Origin: Pseudomonas mosselii
GTDB lineage: Bacteria; Pseudomonadota; Gammaproteobacteria; Pseudomonadales; Pseudomonadaceae
DNA: 64,000 nt
Assembly (NCBI RefSeq): GCF_019823065.1
Contig: NZ_CP081966.1
Location: forward strand, 1,140,001 to 1,204,000
Direction of reading: 5' to 3'
Shown here one piece after another: positions 12,080 to 25,895 of this stretch. Made by a program: the position numbers and the translations under genes. The notes under the pieces were generated by a model that had not been told where the DNA came from, did not search any database, and saw only the letters and a program-made list of their open reading frames with translations. The stretch's first letter is position 1; the number at the start of each line of letters is the position of its first letter.

Positions 12080-13439
12080 GCCGATGATCCTCAGCCAGCT
12101 GACCGGCGCCCTGAATGCGCGTCTGGCAGGCGCCGACGCCAGCTTCACAGGCGTGAGCATCGACAGCCGCAGTGTCGTCGCCGGCCAACTGTTCGTCGCC
12201 CTGACCGGGCCGCGCTTCGATGGCCACGACTACCTGGCTGACGTGAAGGCCAAGGGCGCGGTCGCCGCGCTGGTCGAGCGCGAAGTCGCCGGTGTCGACC
12301 TGCCGCAGCTGCTGGTCGCCGACTGCCGCGTCGCCCTCGGCCAGCTCGGCGCGCTGAACCGTGCCGCCTTCGACAAACCGGTGGTGGCCATCACTGGTTC
12401 CAGCGGCAAGACCACGGTCAAGGAAATGCTCGCCGCGATTCTGCGTACCCGTGGACCGGTGCATGCCACCCGGGGCAACCTGAACAATGACCTCGGCGCA
12501 CCGCTGACCCTGCTCGAGATCGCTCCGCAGCACAGCGCCGCGGTGATCGAGCTGGGCGCCTCGCGCATCGGCGAGATCCGCTATACCGTCGGCCTGACCC
12601 GACCGCAGGTGGTGATCATCAACAACGCCGGTACTGCCCACGTCGGCGAGTTCGGTGGCCCGGAGAAGATCGTCGAAGCCAAGGGCGAGATCCTTGAAGG
12701 CCTGGGCGAGGGCGGCACGGCCATCCTCAACCTGGCCGACAAGGCGTTCGAGATCTGGCGCAAGCGGGCGGGCAATCACCGCATCTTCAGTTTCGCCCTG
12801 GACAACCCGCATGCGGACTTCCATGCCAGCGACATCGGGCGCGACGCCCGTGGCTGCCCGTCGTTCACCCTGCACGGCCCGGACGGCAGCGTCTCGGTGC
12901 AGTTGAACCTGCTCGGCACCCACAACGTCAGCAACGCCCTGGCCGCGGCAGCCGCTGCCCATGCCGTTGGTCTGAGCCTGAGCGGCATCGCCGCGGGCCT
13001 TGCCGCCATGCAACCGGTCAAGGGCCGCACCGTGGCGCAGATCGCACCCAGCGGCGTGCGGGTCATCGACGACAGCTACAACGCAAATCCCACCTCGATG
13101 TGCGCCGCCATTGATATACTCGCCGGCTTTTCCGGGCGCACCGTTCTGGTGCTCGGGGATATCGGCGAACTGGGACAATGGGCCGAGGAAGGCCACCGCC
13201 AGGTGGGCGACTATGCCCGCGGCAAGGTCGACGCGCTGTACGCGGTGGGCACCAACATGGCCCATGCGGTCAAGGCGTTCGGCGCCAATGGCCGCCATTT
13301 CGCTACTCAAGCTGAGCTGATCGCTGCCGTTGGCGCCGAGAATACCAGCGATACCACTATCTTGATCAAGGGCTCGCGCAGCGCTGCGATGGAAAACGTC
13401 GTGGCTGCACTGTGTGGTGCCAGCGGGGAGAAACATTAA
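12072..13439 (+). CDS. murF: UDP-MurNAc-tripeptide:D-Ala-D-Ala ligase
   Basis: A 455-residue Mur ligase that attaches D-Ala-D-Ala to give the complete UDP-MurNAc-pentapeptide. The ATP loop [15 protein letters not shown] is near residue 110, followed by [14 protein letters not shown] and the C-terminal domain with [11 protein letters not shown] near 335. The ATG at 12072 lies eight bases inside murE, and the TAA stop overlaps the mraY ATG by one base. Longer readings starting at 12003 are within murE and were rejected. Confidence 0.95.
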   Translation: MLKPMILSQLTGALNARLAGADASFTGVSIDSRSVVAGQLFVALTGPRFDGHDYLADVKAKGAVAALVEREVAGVDLPQLLVADCRVALGQLGALNRAAFDKPVVAITGSSGKTTVKEMLAAILRTRGPVHATRGNLNNDLGAPLTLLEIAPQHSAAVIELGASRIGEIRYTVGLTRPQVVIINNAGTAHVGEFGGPEKIVEAKGEILEGLGEGGTAILNLADKAFEIWRKRAGNHRIFSFALDNPHADFHASDIGRDARGCPSFTLHGPDGSVSVQLNLLGTHNVSNALAAAAAAHAVGLSLSGIAAGLAAMQPVKGRTVAQIAPSGVRVIDDSYNANPTSMCAAIDILAGFSGRTVLVLGDIGELGQWAEEGHRQVGDYARGKVDALYAVGTNMAHAVKAFGANGRHFATQAELIAAVGAENTSDTTILIKGSRSAAMENVVAALCGASGEKH

Positions 13440-14521
13440 TGCTGCTGCTGTTGGCTGAGTATCTGCAACAGTTCCACAAGGGCTTCGCGGTCTTTCAGTA
13501 CCTGACCCTGCGCGGGATCCTGGGTGTGCTGACCGCGTTGTCCCTGGCCCTGTGGTTGGGCCCGTGGATGATCCGTACCCTGCAGATCCGCCAGATCGGT
13601 CAGGCCGTGCGCAACGACGGCCCGCAATCGCACCTGTCCAAATCCGGCACCCCGACCATGGGCGGCGCGCTGATCCTGTCGGCCATTGCCATCAGCACCC
13701 TGCTGTGGGCCGACCTGACCAACCGCTACGTGTGGGTGGTCCTGATCGTCACCCTGGCGTTCGGCGCCATCGGCTGGGTCGACGACTACCGCAAGGTGAT
13801 CGAAAAGAACTCCCGTGGCCTGCCGAGCCGCTGGAAGTATTTCTGGCAGTCGGTGTTCGGCCTGGCCGCGGCGATCTTCCTGTACAAGACCGCGCCGACC
13901 AGCGTCGAGACCACGCTGATCATCCCGATGCTCAAGGACCTGGCGATTCCGCTGGGCGCCGGGTTCATCGTGCTGACCTATTTCGTCATCGTCGGCTCAA
14001 GCAACGCGGTCAACCTGACCGACGGCCTCGATGGCCTGGCGATCATGCCGACGGTGATGGTCGGCGGTGCCCTGGGCATCTTCTGCTACCTGTCGGGTAA
14101 CGTGAAGTTCGCTGAATACCTGCTGATCCCTTACGTGCCGGGCGCGGGCGAGCTGATCGTGTTCTGCGGCGCGCTGATCGGTGCGGGCCTGGGCTTCCTG
14201 TGGTTCAACACCTATCCGGCCCAGGTATTCATGGGCGACGTCGGCGCTCTGGCGCTGGGCGCGGCCTTGGGCACCATCGCGGTGATCGTCCGCCAGGAAA
14301 TCGTCCTGTTCATCATGGGCGGCGTGTTCGTGATGGAAACCCTGTCGGTGGTCATCCAGGTGGCTTCGTTCAAGCTCACCGGCAAGCGCGTGTTCCGCAT
14401 GGCGCCGATCCACCACCACTTTGAACTCAAGGGTTGGCCCGAGCCACGGGTGATCGTCCGCTTCTGGATCATCACCGTGATTCTGGTGCTGATTGGCCTT
14501 GCCACCCTGAAACTGAGGTAA
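13439..14521 (+). CDS. mraY: Phospho-MurNAc-pentapeptide translocase MraY
   Basis: A 360-residue polytopic membrane enzyme that transfers phospho-MurNAc-pentapeptide to undecaprenyl phosphate, making lipid I on the inner leaflet. Ten transmembrane segments are expected. Signature segments are seen: [10 protein letters not shown] near residue 65, DDYRKV near 117, [15 protein letters not shown] near 190 and the cytoplasmic APIHHHFE motif near 323. The ATG overlaps the murF stop, and the product is exactly the usual family length. Confidence 0.97.
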   Translation: MLLLLAEYLQQFHKGFAVFQYLTLRGILGVLTALSLALWLGPWMIRTLQIRQIGQAVRNDGPQSHLSKSGTPTMGGALILSAIAISTLLWADLTNRYVWVVLIVTLAFGAIGWVDDYRKVIEKNSRGLPSRWKYFWQSVFGLAAAIFLYKTAPTSVETTLIIPMLKDLAIPLGAGFIVLTYFVIVGSSNAVNLTDGLDGLAIMPTVMVGGALGIFCYLSGNVKFAEYLLIPYVPGAGELIVFCGALIGAGLGFLWFNTYPAQVFMGDVGALALGAALGTIAVIVRQEIVLFIMGGVFVMETLSVVIQVASFKLTGKRVFRMAPIHHHFELKGWPEPRVIVRFWIITVILVLIGLATLKLR

Positions 14522-14527
14522 ACGAGC

Positions 14528-15874
14528 GTGTCACTGATCGCTTCCGACCAATTCCGCATCGTTGTCGGCCTCGGCAAGAGCGGCATGTCCCTGGTTCGCT
14601 TCCTGGCGAACCGGGGCATTGCCTTTGCGGTCGCCGACACCCGCGAGCAACCGCCGGAACTGGACACCCTGCGCCGTGAGTACCCGCAGGTGGAAGTGCG
14701 CTGTGGCGAGCTCGACGTGGACTTCCTGTGCCGGGCCAACGAGCTGTACGTGAGCCCCGGCCTGGCCCTGGCCACGCCTGCCCTGCAGCAGGCCGCCGCG
14801 CGAGGGGTGAAGCTGTCGGGCGACATCGAGTTGTTCGCCCGCCACGCCAAGGCACCGATCATCGCCATCAGCGGCTCCAACGCCAAGAGCACCGTCACCA
14901 CCCTGGTCGGCGAAATGGCCGCCAAGGCAGGCAAACGTGTGGCTGTCGGTGGCAACCTCGGTACCCCGGCCCTCGACCTGCTGGCCGACGATGTCGAGCT
15001 GTACGTGCTGGAGCTGTCGAGCTTCCAGCTGGAAACCACCGACCAGCTCAACGCCGAAGTGGCCACCGTGCTGAACATCAGCGAAGACCACATGGACCGC
15101 TACAGCGGCCTGCCGGCCTATCACCTGGCCAAGCACCGGATCTTCCGCGGTGCCCGCCAGGTGGTGGTGAACCGTCAGGATGCCCTGAGCCGTCCATTGC
15201 CGGTCGAAGGCCGGCCGAGCTGGAGCTTCGGGCTCAACGCGCCGGACTTCAAGGCCTTTGGCCTGCGCGAAGTGGAGGGCGAGAAGTACCTGGCGTTCGA
15301 ATTCCAGACGCTCATGCCGGTGCGTGAGCTGAAGATCCGTGGCGCCCACAACCAGAGCAACGCCCTGGCCGCGCTGGCTCTCGGTCATGCCGCCGGCCTG
15401 CCCTTCGCGCCAATGCTCGACGCCCTGCGCGAGTTCAAGGGCCTGGCCCATCGCTGCCAGTGGGTGCGCGAGCGCAACGGGGTGAACTGGTACGACGATT
15501 CCAAGGCCACCAACGTCGGTGCCGCCCTGGCTGCCATCGAAGGCCTGGGCGCCGATATCGAAGGCAAGCTGGTACTGATCGCGGGTGGTGATGGCAAGGG
15601 CGCCGACTTCGCTGCCCTGCGCGAGCCGGTGGCTCAGCATTGCCGTGCCGTCGTGCTGCTTGGCCGTGACGCCGAGCGTCTGGCTGAAACCTTGGGTGAT
15701 GCCGTGGCGCAGGTCCGGGTCAAGACCCTCGACGAAGCCGTGCAGCGTTGTGCCGAACTGGCGCAGCCGGGCGACGCTGTCCTGCTGTCGCCTGCCTGCG
15801 CCAGCCTCGACATGTTCAAGAACTTCGAAGAACGCGGGCGCCTGTTCGCCCAGGCGGCGGAGGGGCTGGCATGA
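14528..15874 (+). CDS. murD: UDP-MurNAc-L-alanine:D-glutamate ligase
   Basis: A 448-residue Mur ligase adding D-Glu. The N-terminal Rossmann-like domain starts with IVVGLGKSGMS; the ATP loop here reads AISGSNAKSTVTT near residue 117, where many MurD proteins have GTNGKST. The motif NVSEDH-like NISEDHMDRY and the C-terminal DDSKATN segment are present. It uses a GTG start six bases after mraY, one of the few non-overlapping joints in this operon. Its stop overlaps the ftsW start (ATGA). Confidence 0.95.
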   Translation: MSLIASDQFRIVVGLGKSGMSLVRFLANRGIAFAVADTREQPPELDTLRREYPQVEVRCGELDVDFLCRANELYVSPGLALATPALQQAAARGVKLSGDIELFARHAKAPIIAISGSNAKSTVTTLVGEMAAKAGKRVAVGGNLGTPALDLLADDVELYVLELSSFQLETTDQLNAEVATVLNISEDHMDRYSGLPAYHLAKHRIFRGARQVVVNRQDALSRPLPVEGRPSWSFGLNAPDFKAFGLREVEGEKYLAFEFQTLMPVRELKIRGAHNQSNALAALALGHAAGLPFAPMLDALREFKGLAHRCQWVRERNGVNWYDDSKATNVGAALAAIEGLGADIEGKLVLIAGGDGKGADFAALREPVAQHCRAVVLLGRDAERLAETLGDAVAQVRVKTLDEAVQRCAELAQPGDAVLLSPACASLDMFKNFEERGRLFAQAAEGLA

Positions 15875-17085
15875 TCTTCGGCATCCTCAAGCCGTATCCG
15901 TCGCCGCTGATCAGCGGCCGTGGCATCGACCTCGACTTCCCACTGCTGGCCGGCTGCCTGGCGCTGCTCGGCCTGGGCCTGGTGATGATCACCTCGGCCT
16001 CCTCGGAGGTGGCCGCGGTGCAGTCGGGCAACCCGCTGTACCACATGATCCGCCACCTGGTGTATGTCTCCCTCGGCCTGGGGGCCGGGGTGTTGACCAT
16101 GCTGGTGCCGATCGCCACCTGGCAGCGCATGGGCTTCCTCATGCTGATAGGCGCCTTCGGTCTGCTGGTGCTGGTGCTGGTGCCAGGCATCGGCCGCGAG
16201 GTGAACGGTTCGATGCGCTGGATCGGCTTCAGCTTCTTCAACGTGCAGCCGTCGGAGATCGCCAAGGTCTTCGTGGTGATCTACCTCGCCGGCTACCTGG
16301 TTCGCCGGCAGACCGAGGTGCGCGAAAGCTGGATGGGCTTTTTCAAGCCGTTCATCGTGCTGCTGCCGATGGCCGGCCTGTTGCTGATGGAGCCAGACTT
16401 CGGCGCCACGGTGGTGATGATGGGCGCCGCGGCGGCCATGCTGTTCCTCGGTGGGGTGGGGTTGTTCCGCTTTTCGCTGATGGTGGTGCTGGCGGTCATT
16501 TCGGTGGTGGTGCTGGTCCAGGCCCAACCGTACCGCATGGCGCGACTGATCACCTTCACCGACCCCTGGTCCGACCAGTTCGGCTCCGGCTATCAGCTGA
16601 CCCAGGCGCTGATCGCCTTCGGCCGCGGCGAGTGGCTGGGCGTGGGCCTTGGCAACAGCGTGCAGAAGCAGTTCTACCTGCCCGAGGCGCACACCGACTT
16701 CGTGTTCTCGGTGCTGGCCGAAGAGCTCGGCGTGGTCGGTTCGCTGCTGACCATCGCGCTGTTCGTCTTCATCACTGTGCGCGCGCTGTACATCGGCCTG
16801 TGGGCCGAGAAGGCCAAGCAGTTCTTCGCCGCCTACATGGCCTTTGGCCTGTCGTTCCTGTGGATCGGCCAGTTCCTGATCAACATCGGCGTGAACGTCG
16901 GCCTGCTGCCGACCAAGGGCCTGACCCTGCCGTTCCTCAGCTACGGCGGCAGCTCACTGGTGATCTGCTGCGCCTGCGTGGGGCTTTTGCTGCGGATCGA
17001 GTGGGAGAGCCGCACGCACCTGGGCAGCGAGGAGCACGAATTCAAGGAGAGCGATTTTGCCGAGGAGACCAGCCATGGCCGCTGA
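15871..17085 (+). CDS. ftsW: Septal peptidoglycan glycosyltransferase FtsW
   Basis: A 404-residue SEDS-family protein with about ten transmembrane helices, which polymerises lipid II at the septum together with FtsI. Characteristic stretches include NGSMRWIGFSFFNVQPSEIAK around residue 112, EPDFGATVV near 173 and the large periplasmic loop with PEAHTDFVFSVLAEELG near 270, ending in GLTLPFLSYGGSSL near 350. The ATG overlaps the murD stop by four bases, and the end overlaps murG by 11 bases. Confidence 0.96.
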   Translation: MIFGILKPYPSPLISGRGIDLDFPLLAGCLALLGLGLVMITSASSEVAAVQSGNPLYHMIRHLVYVSLGLGAGVLTMLVPIATWQRMGFLMLIGAFGLLVLVLVPGIGREVNGSMRWIGFSFFNVQPSEIAKVFVVIYLAGYLVRRQTEVRESWMGFFKPFIVLLPMAGLLLMEPDFGATVVMMGAAAAMLFLGGVGLFRFSLMVVLAVISVVVLVQAQPYRMARLITFTDPWSDQFGSGYQLTQALIAFGRGEWLGVGLGNSVQKQFYLPEAHTDFVFSVLAEELGVVGSLLTIALFVFITVRALYIGLWAEKAKQFFAAYMAFGLSFLWIGQFLINIGVNVGLLPTKGLTLPFLSYGGSSLVICCACVGLLLRIEWESRTHLGSEEHEFKESDFAEETSHGR

Positions 17086-18146
17086 CGGCAAGAACATCCT
17101 GATCATGGCGGGCGGTACCGGGGGGCACGTGTTCCCGGCCCTGGCCTGCGCCCGCGAGTTCCAGGCCCGTGGCTACAGCGTTCACTGGCTGGGCACCCCG
17201 CGTGGCATCGAGAACGAGCTGGTGCCTCAGGCCGGCCTGCCGTTGCACCTGATCCAGGTCACCGGCCTGCGTGGCAAGGGCAAGCTGTCGCTGCTCAAGG
17301 CGCCGTTCACCCTGGTCAAGGCCGTGCTGCAGGCGCGGCGGATCGTGCGTCAGCTCAAGCCGGTCTGCGTGGTCGGCTTCGGCGGCTATGTGACCGGGCC
17401 CGGCGGTGTTGCCGCCCGGTTGTGCGGGGTGCCGCTGGTGATCCACGAGCAGAATGCCCGCGCCGGCACCACCAATCGCCTGCTGCTGCCGTTGGCCGCG
17501 CGTGTCTGCGAAGCCTTCCCGGACACCTTCGCCGCCAGCGACAAGCTGCGTACCACCGGCAATCCGGTGCGTCCGGAGCTGTTCATGGACGCGGCGCGCG
17601 CGCCCCTGGCCGAGCGCCGTGTGCGCCTGCTGGTCATGGGTGGCAGCCTGGGTGCGGAACCATTGAACAAATTGTTGCCTAAGGCCCTGTCCGAAGTGCC
17701 GGAGAACCTGCGCCCCGAGGTGTTCCACCAGGCCGGGAAAAACCACGCCCCGGTCACCGCCGAGCGTTATCACGAGGCAGGTGTCGAGGCCCAGGTCGAA
17801 CCGTTCATCAAGGACATGGCCCATGCCTATGGCTGGGCCGATATGGTGGTGTGCCGGGCCGGCGCCCTGACCGTCAGCGAACTCGCGGCGGCGGGCCTGC
17901 CCTCGATGCTGGTGCCCTTGCCCCATGCCATCGACGACCACCAGACCCACAACGCCCAATACCTGGCTCGCGAAGGCGCCGCCTTCCTGATGCCACAAGC
18001 GACTACTGGCGCAGCGCAGCTCGCTGAACGCCTGAACGAGGTGCTGATGCAACCCGAGAAACTCAACGCCATGGCCGGCACCGCCCGCCGCCTGGCCAAA
18101 CCTGGCGCAACCAGCACCGTGGTCGATATCTGCCTGGAGGTGGCCC

Positions 18147-18154
<8 letters not shown>
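17075..18154 (+). CDS. murG: Lipid I N-acetylglucosaminyltransferase MurG
   Basis: A 359-residue GT-B glycosyltransferase (family GT28) making lipid II at the inner face of the membrane. The N-terminal G-loop [17 protein letters not shown] is at residue 8, the second G-loop [12 protein letters not shown] near 105, and the C-terminal domain carries [13 protein letters not shown] and [18 protein letters not shown]. The ATG at 17075 starts inside ftsW. Its stop overlaps the murC ATG by eight bases. Confidence 0.96.
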
Positions 18155-20548
<2,394 letters not shown>

Positions 20549-20553
20549 TAGAC

Positions 20554-21423
20554 ATGCAAGGCGCGATGATACGTCAGCAGCCCCCCGTGACCGGCCGTAG
20601 CAAGCCGGTGCCGCGTGGTGCCAGCCGACTGGTGGCCGACGAGCCCGTATCGGCGCGCCTGCCACGGCCGAGCTTCGGCGGTCTCAAGCGCCTGCTGTGG
20701 CCGGTGCTGCTGGTGGCCGCGGGCTTTGGCGCCTACGAGGGCGCCATCCGCCTGATGCCTTACGCCGACCGGCCGATCACCAAGATCGACGTGCAGGGCG
20801 ACCTCAGCTACATCAGCCAGCAGTCGGTGCAGCAGCGGATCGCCCCCTATGTGGCGGCGAGTTTCTTCACCGTCGACCTGGCGGCGATGCGCGTCGAACT
20901 GGAGCAGATGCCCTGGATCGCCCACGCCGAAGTGCGCCGGGTGTGGCCGGACGAGGTGGTGATCCGCCTGGAAGAACAGCTGCCGGTGGCGCGCTGGGGC
21001 GACGAGGCCTTGCTCAACAACCAGGGCCAGGCCTTCACGCCGCGCGAGCTGGCCAACTACGAGCACCTGCCGCAGCTGTTCGGGCCGCAGCGCGCTCAGC
21101 AACAAGTCATGCAGCAGTATCAGGTATTGAGCCAGATGCTGCGCCCCATGGGCTTTTCCATCGCTCGCCTGGAGCTGCGCGAGCGAGGCAGCTGGTTCCT
21201 GACCACCGGTGCGGGCAGCGCCGGTGCGGGCGTCGAGCTGCTGCTGGGGCGCGACCATCTGGTGGAGAAGATGCGCCGTTTCATTGCCATTTACGACAAA
21301 TCGCTTAAAGACCAGATCACCAATATCGCCCGCATCGATCTGCGTTATGCCAACGGACTTGCCGTTGGTTGGCGGGAACCGAATGCACCGACGACGGCCC
21401 AACCCGCCGTTGCGAAGAATTAG
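20554..21423 (+). CDS. ftsQ: Cell division protein FtsQ
   Basis: A 289-residue bitopic division protein. A long basic cytoplasmic N-terminus (to about 48) precedes one membrane helix ([18 protein letters not shown], about 48-66). A POTRA domain follows (about 73-142, beginning [20 protein letters not shown]), then the beta domain containing the FtsL/FtsB-binding region. FtsQ scaffolds FtsL and FtsB and links the divisome to septal synthesis. Fourteen bases separate its stop from the ftsA ATG. Confidence 0.95.
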   Translation: MQGAMIRQQPPVTGRSKPVPRGASRLVADEPVSARLPRPSFGGLKRLLWPVLLVAAGFGAYEGAIRLMPYADRPITKIDVQGDLSYISQQSVQQRIAPYVAASFFTVDLAAMRVELEQMPWIAHAEVRRVWPDEVVIRLEEQLPVARWGDEALLNNQGQAFTPRELANYEHLPQLFGPQRAQQQVMQQYQVLSQMLRPMGFSIARLELRERGSWFLTTGAGSAGAGVELLLGRDHLVEKMRRFIAIYDKSLKDQITNIARIDLRYANGLAVGWREPNAPTTAQPAVAKN

Positions 21424-21437
21424 AGAGAGGCAGGACC

Positions 21438-22706
21438 ATGGCAAACGCGCATAGCGGCAAAATGATCGTCGGGCTGGACATCGGCACTTCCAAGGTGGTG
21501 GCGCTGGTGGGTGAGGTCGGCGAGGACGGCACCCTGGAGATCGTCGGGATCGGCACCCATCCGTCCCGCGGTCTGAAGAAGGGCGTGGTGGTGAACATCG
21601 AATCGACCGTGCAGTCGATCCAGCGCGCCGTCGAAGAGGCCCAGCTGATGGCCGGCTGCCGCATCCACTCGGCGTTCGTCGGCGTGGCCGGCAACCACAT
21701 CCGCAGCCTGAACTCCCACGGCATCGTCGCCATCCGCGACCGCGAAGTCAGCACCGCCGACCTCGAGCGCGTGCTCGACGCCGCCCAGGCCGTGGCCATT
21801 CCGGCCGACCAGCGGGTGCTGCACACCCTGCCGCAGGACTATGTGATCGACAACCAGGAAGGCGTGCGCGAGCCCCTGGGCATGTCGGGCGTGCGCCTGG
21901 AAGCCAAGGTCCATGTGGTCACCTGCGCGGTCAACGCGGCGCAGAACATCGAGAAGTGCGTGCGCCGCTGCGGGCTGGAAATCGACGACATCATCCTCGA
22001 GCAGTTGGCCTCGGCCTACTCGGTGCTGACCGACGACGAAAAAGAACTGGGCGTGTGCCTGGTGGATATCGGCGGCGGCACCACCGACATCGCCATCTTC
22101 ACTGAAGGCGCGATCCGTCACACCGCGGTGATCCCGATCGCGGGCGACCAGGTCACCAACGACATCGCCATGGCCCTGCGCACCCCCACGCAGTACGCCG
22201 AGGAAATCAAGATCCGCTACGCCTGCGCCCTGGCCAAGCTGGCCGGCGCTGGCGAGACCATCAAGGTGCCGAGCGTCGGCGACCGCCCGCCGCGCGAGCT
22301 GTCGCGCCAGGCCCTGGCCGAAGTGGTGGAGCCGCGTTACGACGAGCTGTTCACCCTGATCCAGGCCGAACTGCGTCGCAGCGGCTTCGAGGACCTCGTG
22401 CCAGCCGGCATCGTCCTCACCGGCGGCACCGCGAAGATGGAAGGCGCCGTGGAACTGGCCGAGGAAATCTTCCACATGCCGGTACGCCTGGGCGTGCCGC
22501 ACAGCGTTCGGGGCCTGAGCGACGTGGTGCGCAACCCGATCTATTCCACCGGCGTGGGCCTGCTCACCTATGGCCTGCAGAAGCAGTCCGAGGACCCGTC
22601 CCTGACCGGTATCAGCAACAGCAACAGCAGCAACAACAGCTATGGCGATGAACCGAAGGGCCCTGTGCTTGAACGACTCAAGCGTTGGGTCCAGAGCAAC
22701 TTCTAA
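21438..22706 (+). CDS. ftsA: Cell division protein FtsA
   Basis: A 422-residue actin-fold ATPase tethering the Z ring to the membrane. Phosphate-1 motif VGLDIGTSKVVALVGEV is at residue 10, phosphate-2 VCLVDIGGGTTDIAIF near 207, and the adenosine motif GIVLTGGTAKMEG near 330. The last 14 residues (PVLERLKRWVQSNF) form the amphipathic membrane-targeting helix. A low-complexity Asn/Ser-rich linker (about residues 393-404) precedes it. The ATG at 21438 follows GAGAGAGGCAGG; a longer reading from 21369 lies within ftsQ. Confidence 0.96.
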   Translation: MANAHSGKMIVGLDIGTSKVVALVGEVGEDGTLEIVGIGTHPSRGLKKGVVVNIESTVQSIQRAVEEAQLMAGCRIHSAFVGVAGNHIRSLNSHGIVAIRDREVSTADLERVLDAAQAVAIPADQRVLHTLPQDYVIDNQEGVREPLGMSGVRLEAKVHVVTCAVNAAQNIEKCVRRCGLEIDDIILEQLASAYSVLTDDEKELGVCLVDIGGGTTDIAIFTEGAIRHTAVIPIAGDQVTNDIAMALRTPTQYAEEIKIRYACALAKLAGAGETIKVPSVGDRPPRELSRQALAEVVEPRYDELFTLIQAELRRSGFEDLVPAGIVLTGGTAKMEGAVELAEEIFHMPVRLGVPHSVRGLSDVVRNPIYSTGVGLLTYGLQKQSEDPSLTGISNSNSSNNSYGDEPKGPVLERLKRWVQSNF

Positions 22707-22761
22707 GTTTCAAAGCAGTAGTGGTAGGCGCGACAACTAGAGAACTGTAAGGAGAGGGAAA

Positions 22762-23958
22762 ATGTTCGAGCTCGTAGACAACGTCCCGCAAAGTCCGGTC
22801 ATCAAGGTGATCGGCGTTGGCGGTGGTGGCGGCAACGCCGTCAACCACATGGTCAAAAGCAACATCGAAGGCGTCGAGTTCATCTGCGCCAACACCGATG
22901 CCCAAGCGCTGAAGAACATCGGCGCGCGCACCATCCTGCAACTGGGCACGGGTGTGACCAAGGGCCTGGGTGCCGGCGCCAATCCGGAGGTCGGCCGTCA
23001 GGCCGCGCTGGAAGACCGTGAGCGCATCGCCGAAGTGCTGCAAGGCACCAACATGGTGTTCATCACCACCGGCATGGGGGGGGGTACCGGTACCGGCGCG
23101 GCGCCGATCATCGCCGAAGTGGCCAAGGAAATGGGCATCCTCACCGTTGCGGTGGTGACCCGTCCGTTCCCGTTCGAGGGCCGCAAGCGCATGCAGATCG
23201 CCGACGAAGGCATCCGCATGCTGGCTGAGAGCGTCGACTCGCTGATCACCATCCCCAACGAGAAGCTGCTGACCATCCTGGGCAAGGATGCAAGCCTCTT
23301 GTCCGCCTTCGCCAAGGCCGACGACGTGCTGGCCGGTGCCGTTCGCGGTATTTCCGACATCATCAAGCGTCCGGGCATGATCAACGTCGACTTCGCCGAC
23401 GTGCGCACCGTGATGGGCGAGATGGGCATGGCGATGATGGGTACCGGTTGCGCCAGCGGCCCGAACCGTGCGCGCGAAGCCACCGAGGCGGCGATTCGCA
23501 ACCCGCTGCTCGAGGACGTCAACCTGCAGGGCGCCCGCGGCATCCTGGTGAACATCACCGCCGGTCCCGACCTGTCGCTGGGCGAGTACTCCGACGTGGG
23601 TAGCATCATCGAGGCCTTCGCCTCCGACCACGCGATGGTCAAGGTCGGCACCGTGATCGACCCGGATATGCGCGACGAACTGCACGTGACCGTGGTGGCC
23701 ACCGGCCTGGGCGCGCGCATCGAGAAGCCGGTCAAGGTGGTCGACAACACCCTGCAGACCGCCCAGCAGGCGTACGAGGCCTCCAATCCGGCCCCGGTTC
23801 GCCAGGAGCAGTCGGCGGTCAACTACCGTGACCTGGAGCGTCCGACCGTGATGCGCAACCAGGCCCACGCGGGTGCCGCGGCGGCCGCTAAACTCAACCC
23901 ACAGGATGATCTGGACTACCTGGATATCCCGGCGTTCCTGCGTCGTCAGGCCGATTGA
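22762..23958 (+). CDS. ftsZ: Cell division GTPase FtsZ
   Basis: A 398-residue tubulin homologue that forms the Z ring. The tubulin signature GGGTGTGAAP is near residue 108, preceded by NTDAQAL and followed by the T7 synergy-loop segment NVDFADV. A variable linker (about 320-380) leads to the C-terminal peptide DYLDIPAFLRRQAD, which binds FtsA and ZipA. A strong ribosome site (AAGGAGAGGG) precedes the ATG, consistent with high expression. It is the last gene of the dcw block; no hairpin terminator was seen after it. Confidence 0.98.
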   Translation: MFELVDNVPQSPVIKVIGVGGGGGNAVNHMVKSNIEGVEFICANTDAQALKNIGARTILQLGTGVTKGLGAGANPEVGRQAALEDRERIAEVLQGTNMVFITTGMGGGTGTGAAPIIAEVAKEMGILTVAVVTRPFPFEGRKRMQIADEGIRMLAESVDSLITIPNEKLLTILGKDASLLSAFAKADDVLAGAVRGISDIIKRPGMINVDFADVRTVMGEMGMAMMGTGCASGPNRAREATEAAIRNPLLEDVNLQGARGILVNITAGPDLSLGEYSDVGSIIEAFASDHAMVKVGTVIDPDMRDELHVTVVATGLGARIEKPVKVVDNTLQTAQQAYEASNPAPVRQEQSAVNYRDLERPTVMRNQAHAGAAAAAKLNPQDDLDYLDIPAFLRRQAD

Positions 23959-24034
23959 TGGAATTTATCAGGGGTATTAGGGTGATTGGTGTTCAGCAAA
24001 GGCCGGGTCTGTTATCATCCCCAGCCTTTGTTGA

Positions 24035-24982
<948 letters not shown>

Positions 24983-25005
24983 GTTCGAACACTCTCTCTA
25001 GTGAT

Positions 25006-25032
25006 TAAGGCCACCTTCGGGTGGCCTTTTTT
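25006..25032 (+). terminator. Intrinsic terminator after lpxC
   Basis: AAGGCCACC-TTCG-GGTGGCCTT with a following T run gives a 9-bp stem closed by a stable UUCG tetraloop, a classic rho-independent terminator. Confidence 0.9.
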
Positions 25033-25110
25033 ATTGGGGTGTCAAAAGATGGAACCCAGGAGCGGGCATGACTCTCGATACGTCCGCTCACGCTATCGCG
25101 GGGACGTGTA

Positions 25111-25566
25111 TCAGGCTTTGCCCTGCGCGTGTGCCGCCAGACGCTCCAGCGCCGCACGCAGCTTCGGGTCGCTGATGCCTTCGGCCGAGCCGCGGATGCT
25201 GTCTGCGGCAGATTCCGAAAGCTCAGGCCCGTGACCTTCATGTTTTGCCACCACCAGCGGCGGCTGTACCTTGAACTGGATGCGGCTCAGGTTGGCGAAC
25301 GCTTCCATGGCTTGCAGCTGGCGTTGCAGGCGCTTTTGCTGGTAGCGCAGGCGGGTGGCCCAATGGCCGTCGGTCACCACCAGCAACAATGTCCCTTCCT
25401 TCCAGGAGGCCACGTGGCAGTGCTCGCGGGCGGCCGGTTGCAGCTGGCTTTCCAGCAGGCGCTGCAGGTGTTCCAGGCGTTCGGCCTGGTTGAGCAGCAG
25501 GCGCAGGGGCCGGGCCTTGCGCAACAGGTCGGCGGGGGGGCGGGCAGGGGTGGGTTTGTAGGCCAT
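25111..25566 (-). CDS. dciA: DciA family (DUF721) replicative helicase loader
   Basis: A 151-residue basic protein. The central segment (about residues 30-100, LEHLQRLLESQLQPAAREHCHVASWKEG, then LLLVVTDGHWATRLRYQ) matches the DUF721/DciA domain, a KH-like fold. DciA is the ancestral loader of the replicative helicase DnaB in bacteria lacking DnaC, including Pseudomonas. The C-terminal 45 residues look disordered. It is convergent with lpxC and divergent from secA, the usual pseudomonad location. Confidence 0.88.
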   Translation of the reverse strand: MAYKPTPARPPADLLRKARPLRLLLNQAERLEHLQRLLESQLQPAAREHCHVASWKEGTLLLVVTDGHWATRLRYQQKRLQRQLQAMEAFANLSRIQFKVQPPLVVAKHEGHGPELSESAADSIRGSAEGISDPKLRAALERLAAHAQGKA

Positions 25567-25895
25567 GGAGGTCTGCAGAGGGATACAGGATCAACAGTCT
25601 ACCAGTTGGGCATTCATCGCGGGGAAAGCCCGCTCCCACGCCAGCGTGTGGCGAGCGGTCGCCGGATCTTGATGCAAGTCATTCGCGATACGTTTCATCT
25701 TCACGCACCTTGAACTTGCGCAAAAAGCCCCTATGTTAGTCAGGCCCCCTAAAAGCGCTGTGCCAGCATCGTGGAAATCCACCACTTTCCTCACCATCGT
25801 TTCCGGGTAGAATGCTCGTTCGCATGCGGCCTCAGGGCTGCACGGGCGACTCACGGGGCCGCCCTCCATCCCTACGTGTGGAAGATCCTGCCGAT
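25567..25895. other. dciA-secA divergent intergenic region
   Basis: No credible gene. Around 25616-25641 there is a REP-like sequence (CGCGGGG-AAAGCCCGCTCCCACG). TAGAAT at 25808-25813 could be a -10 for secA, without a clear -35. Nothing resembling a secM arrest peptide was seen upstream of secA. Confidence 0.5.
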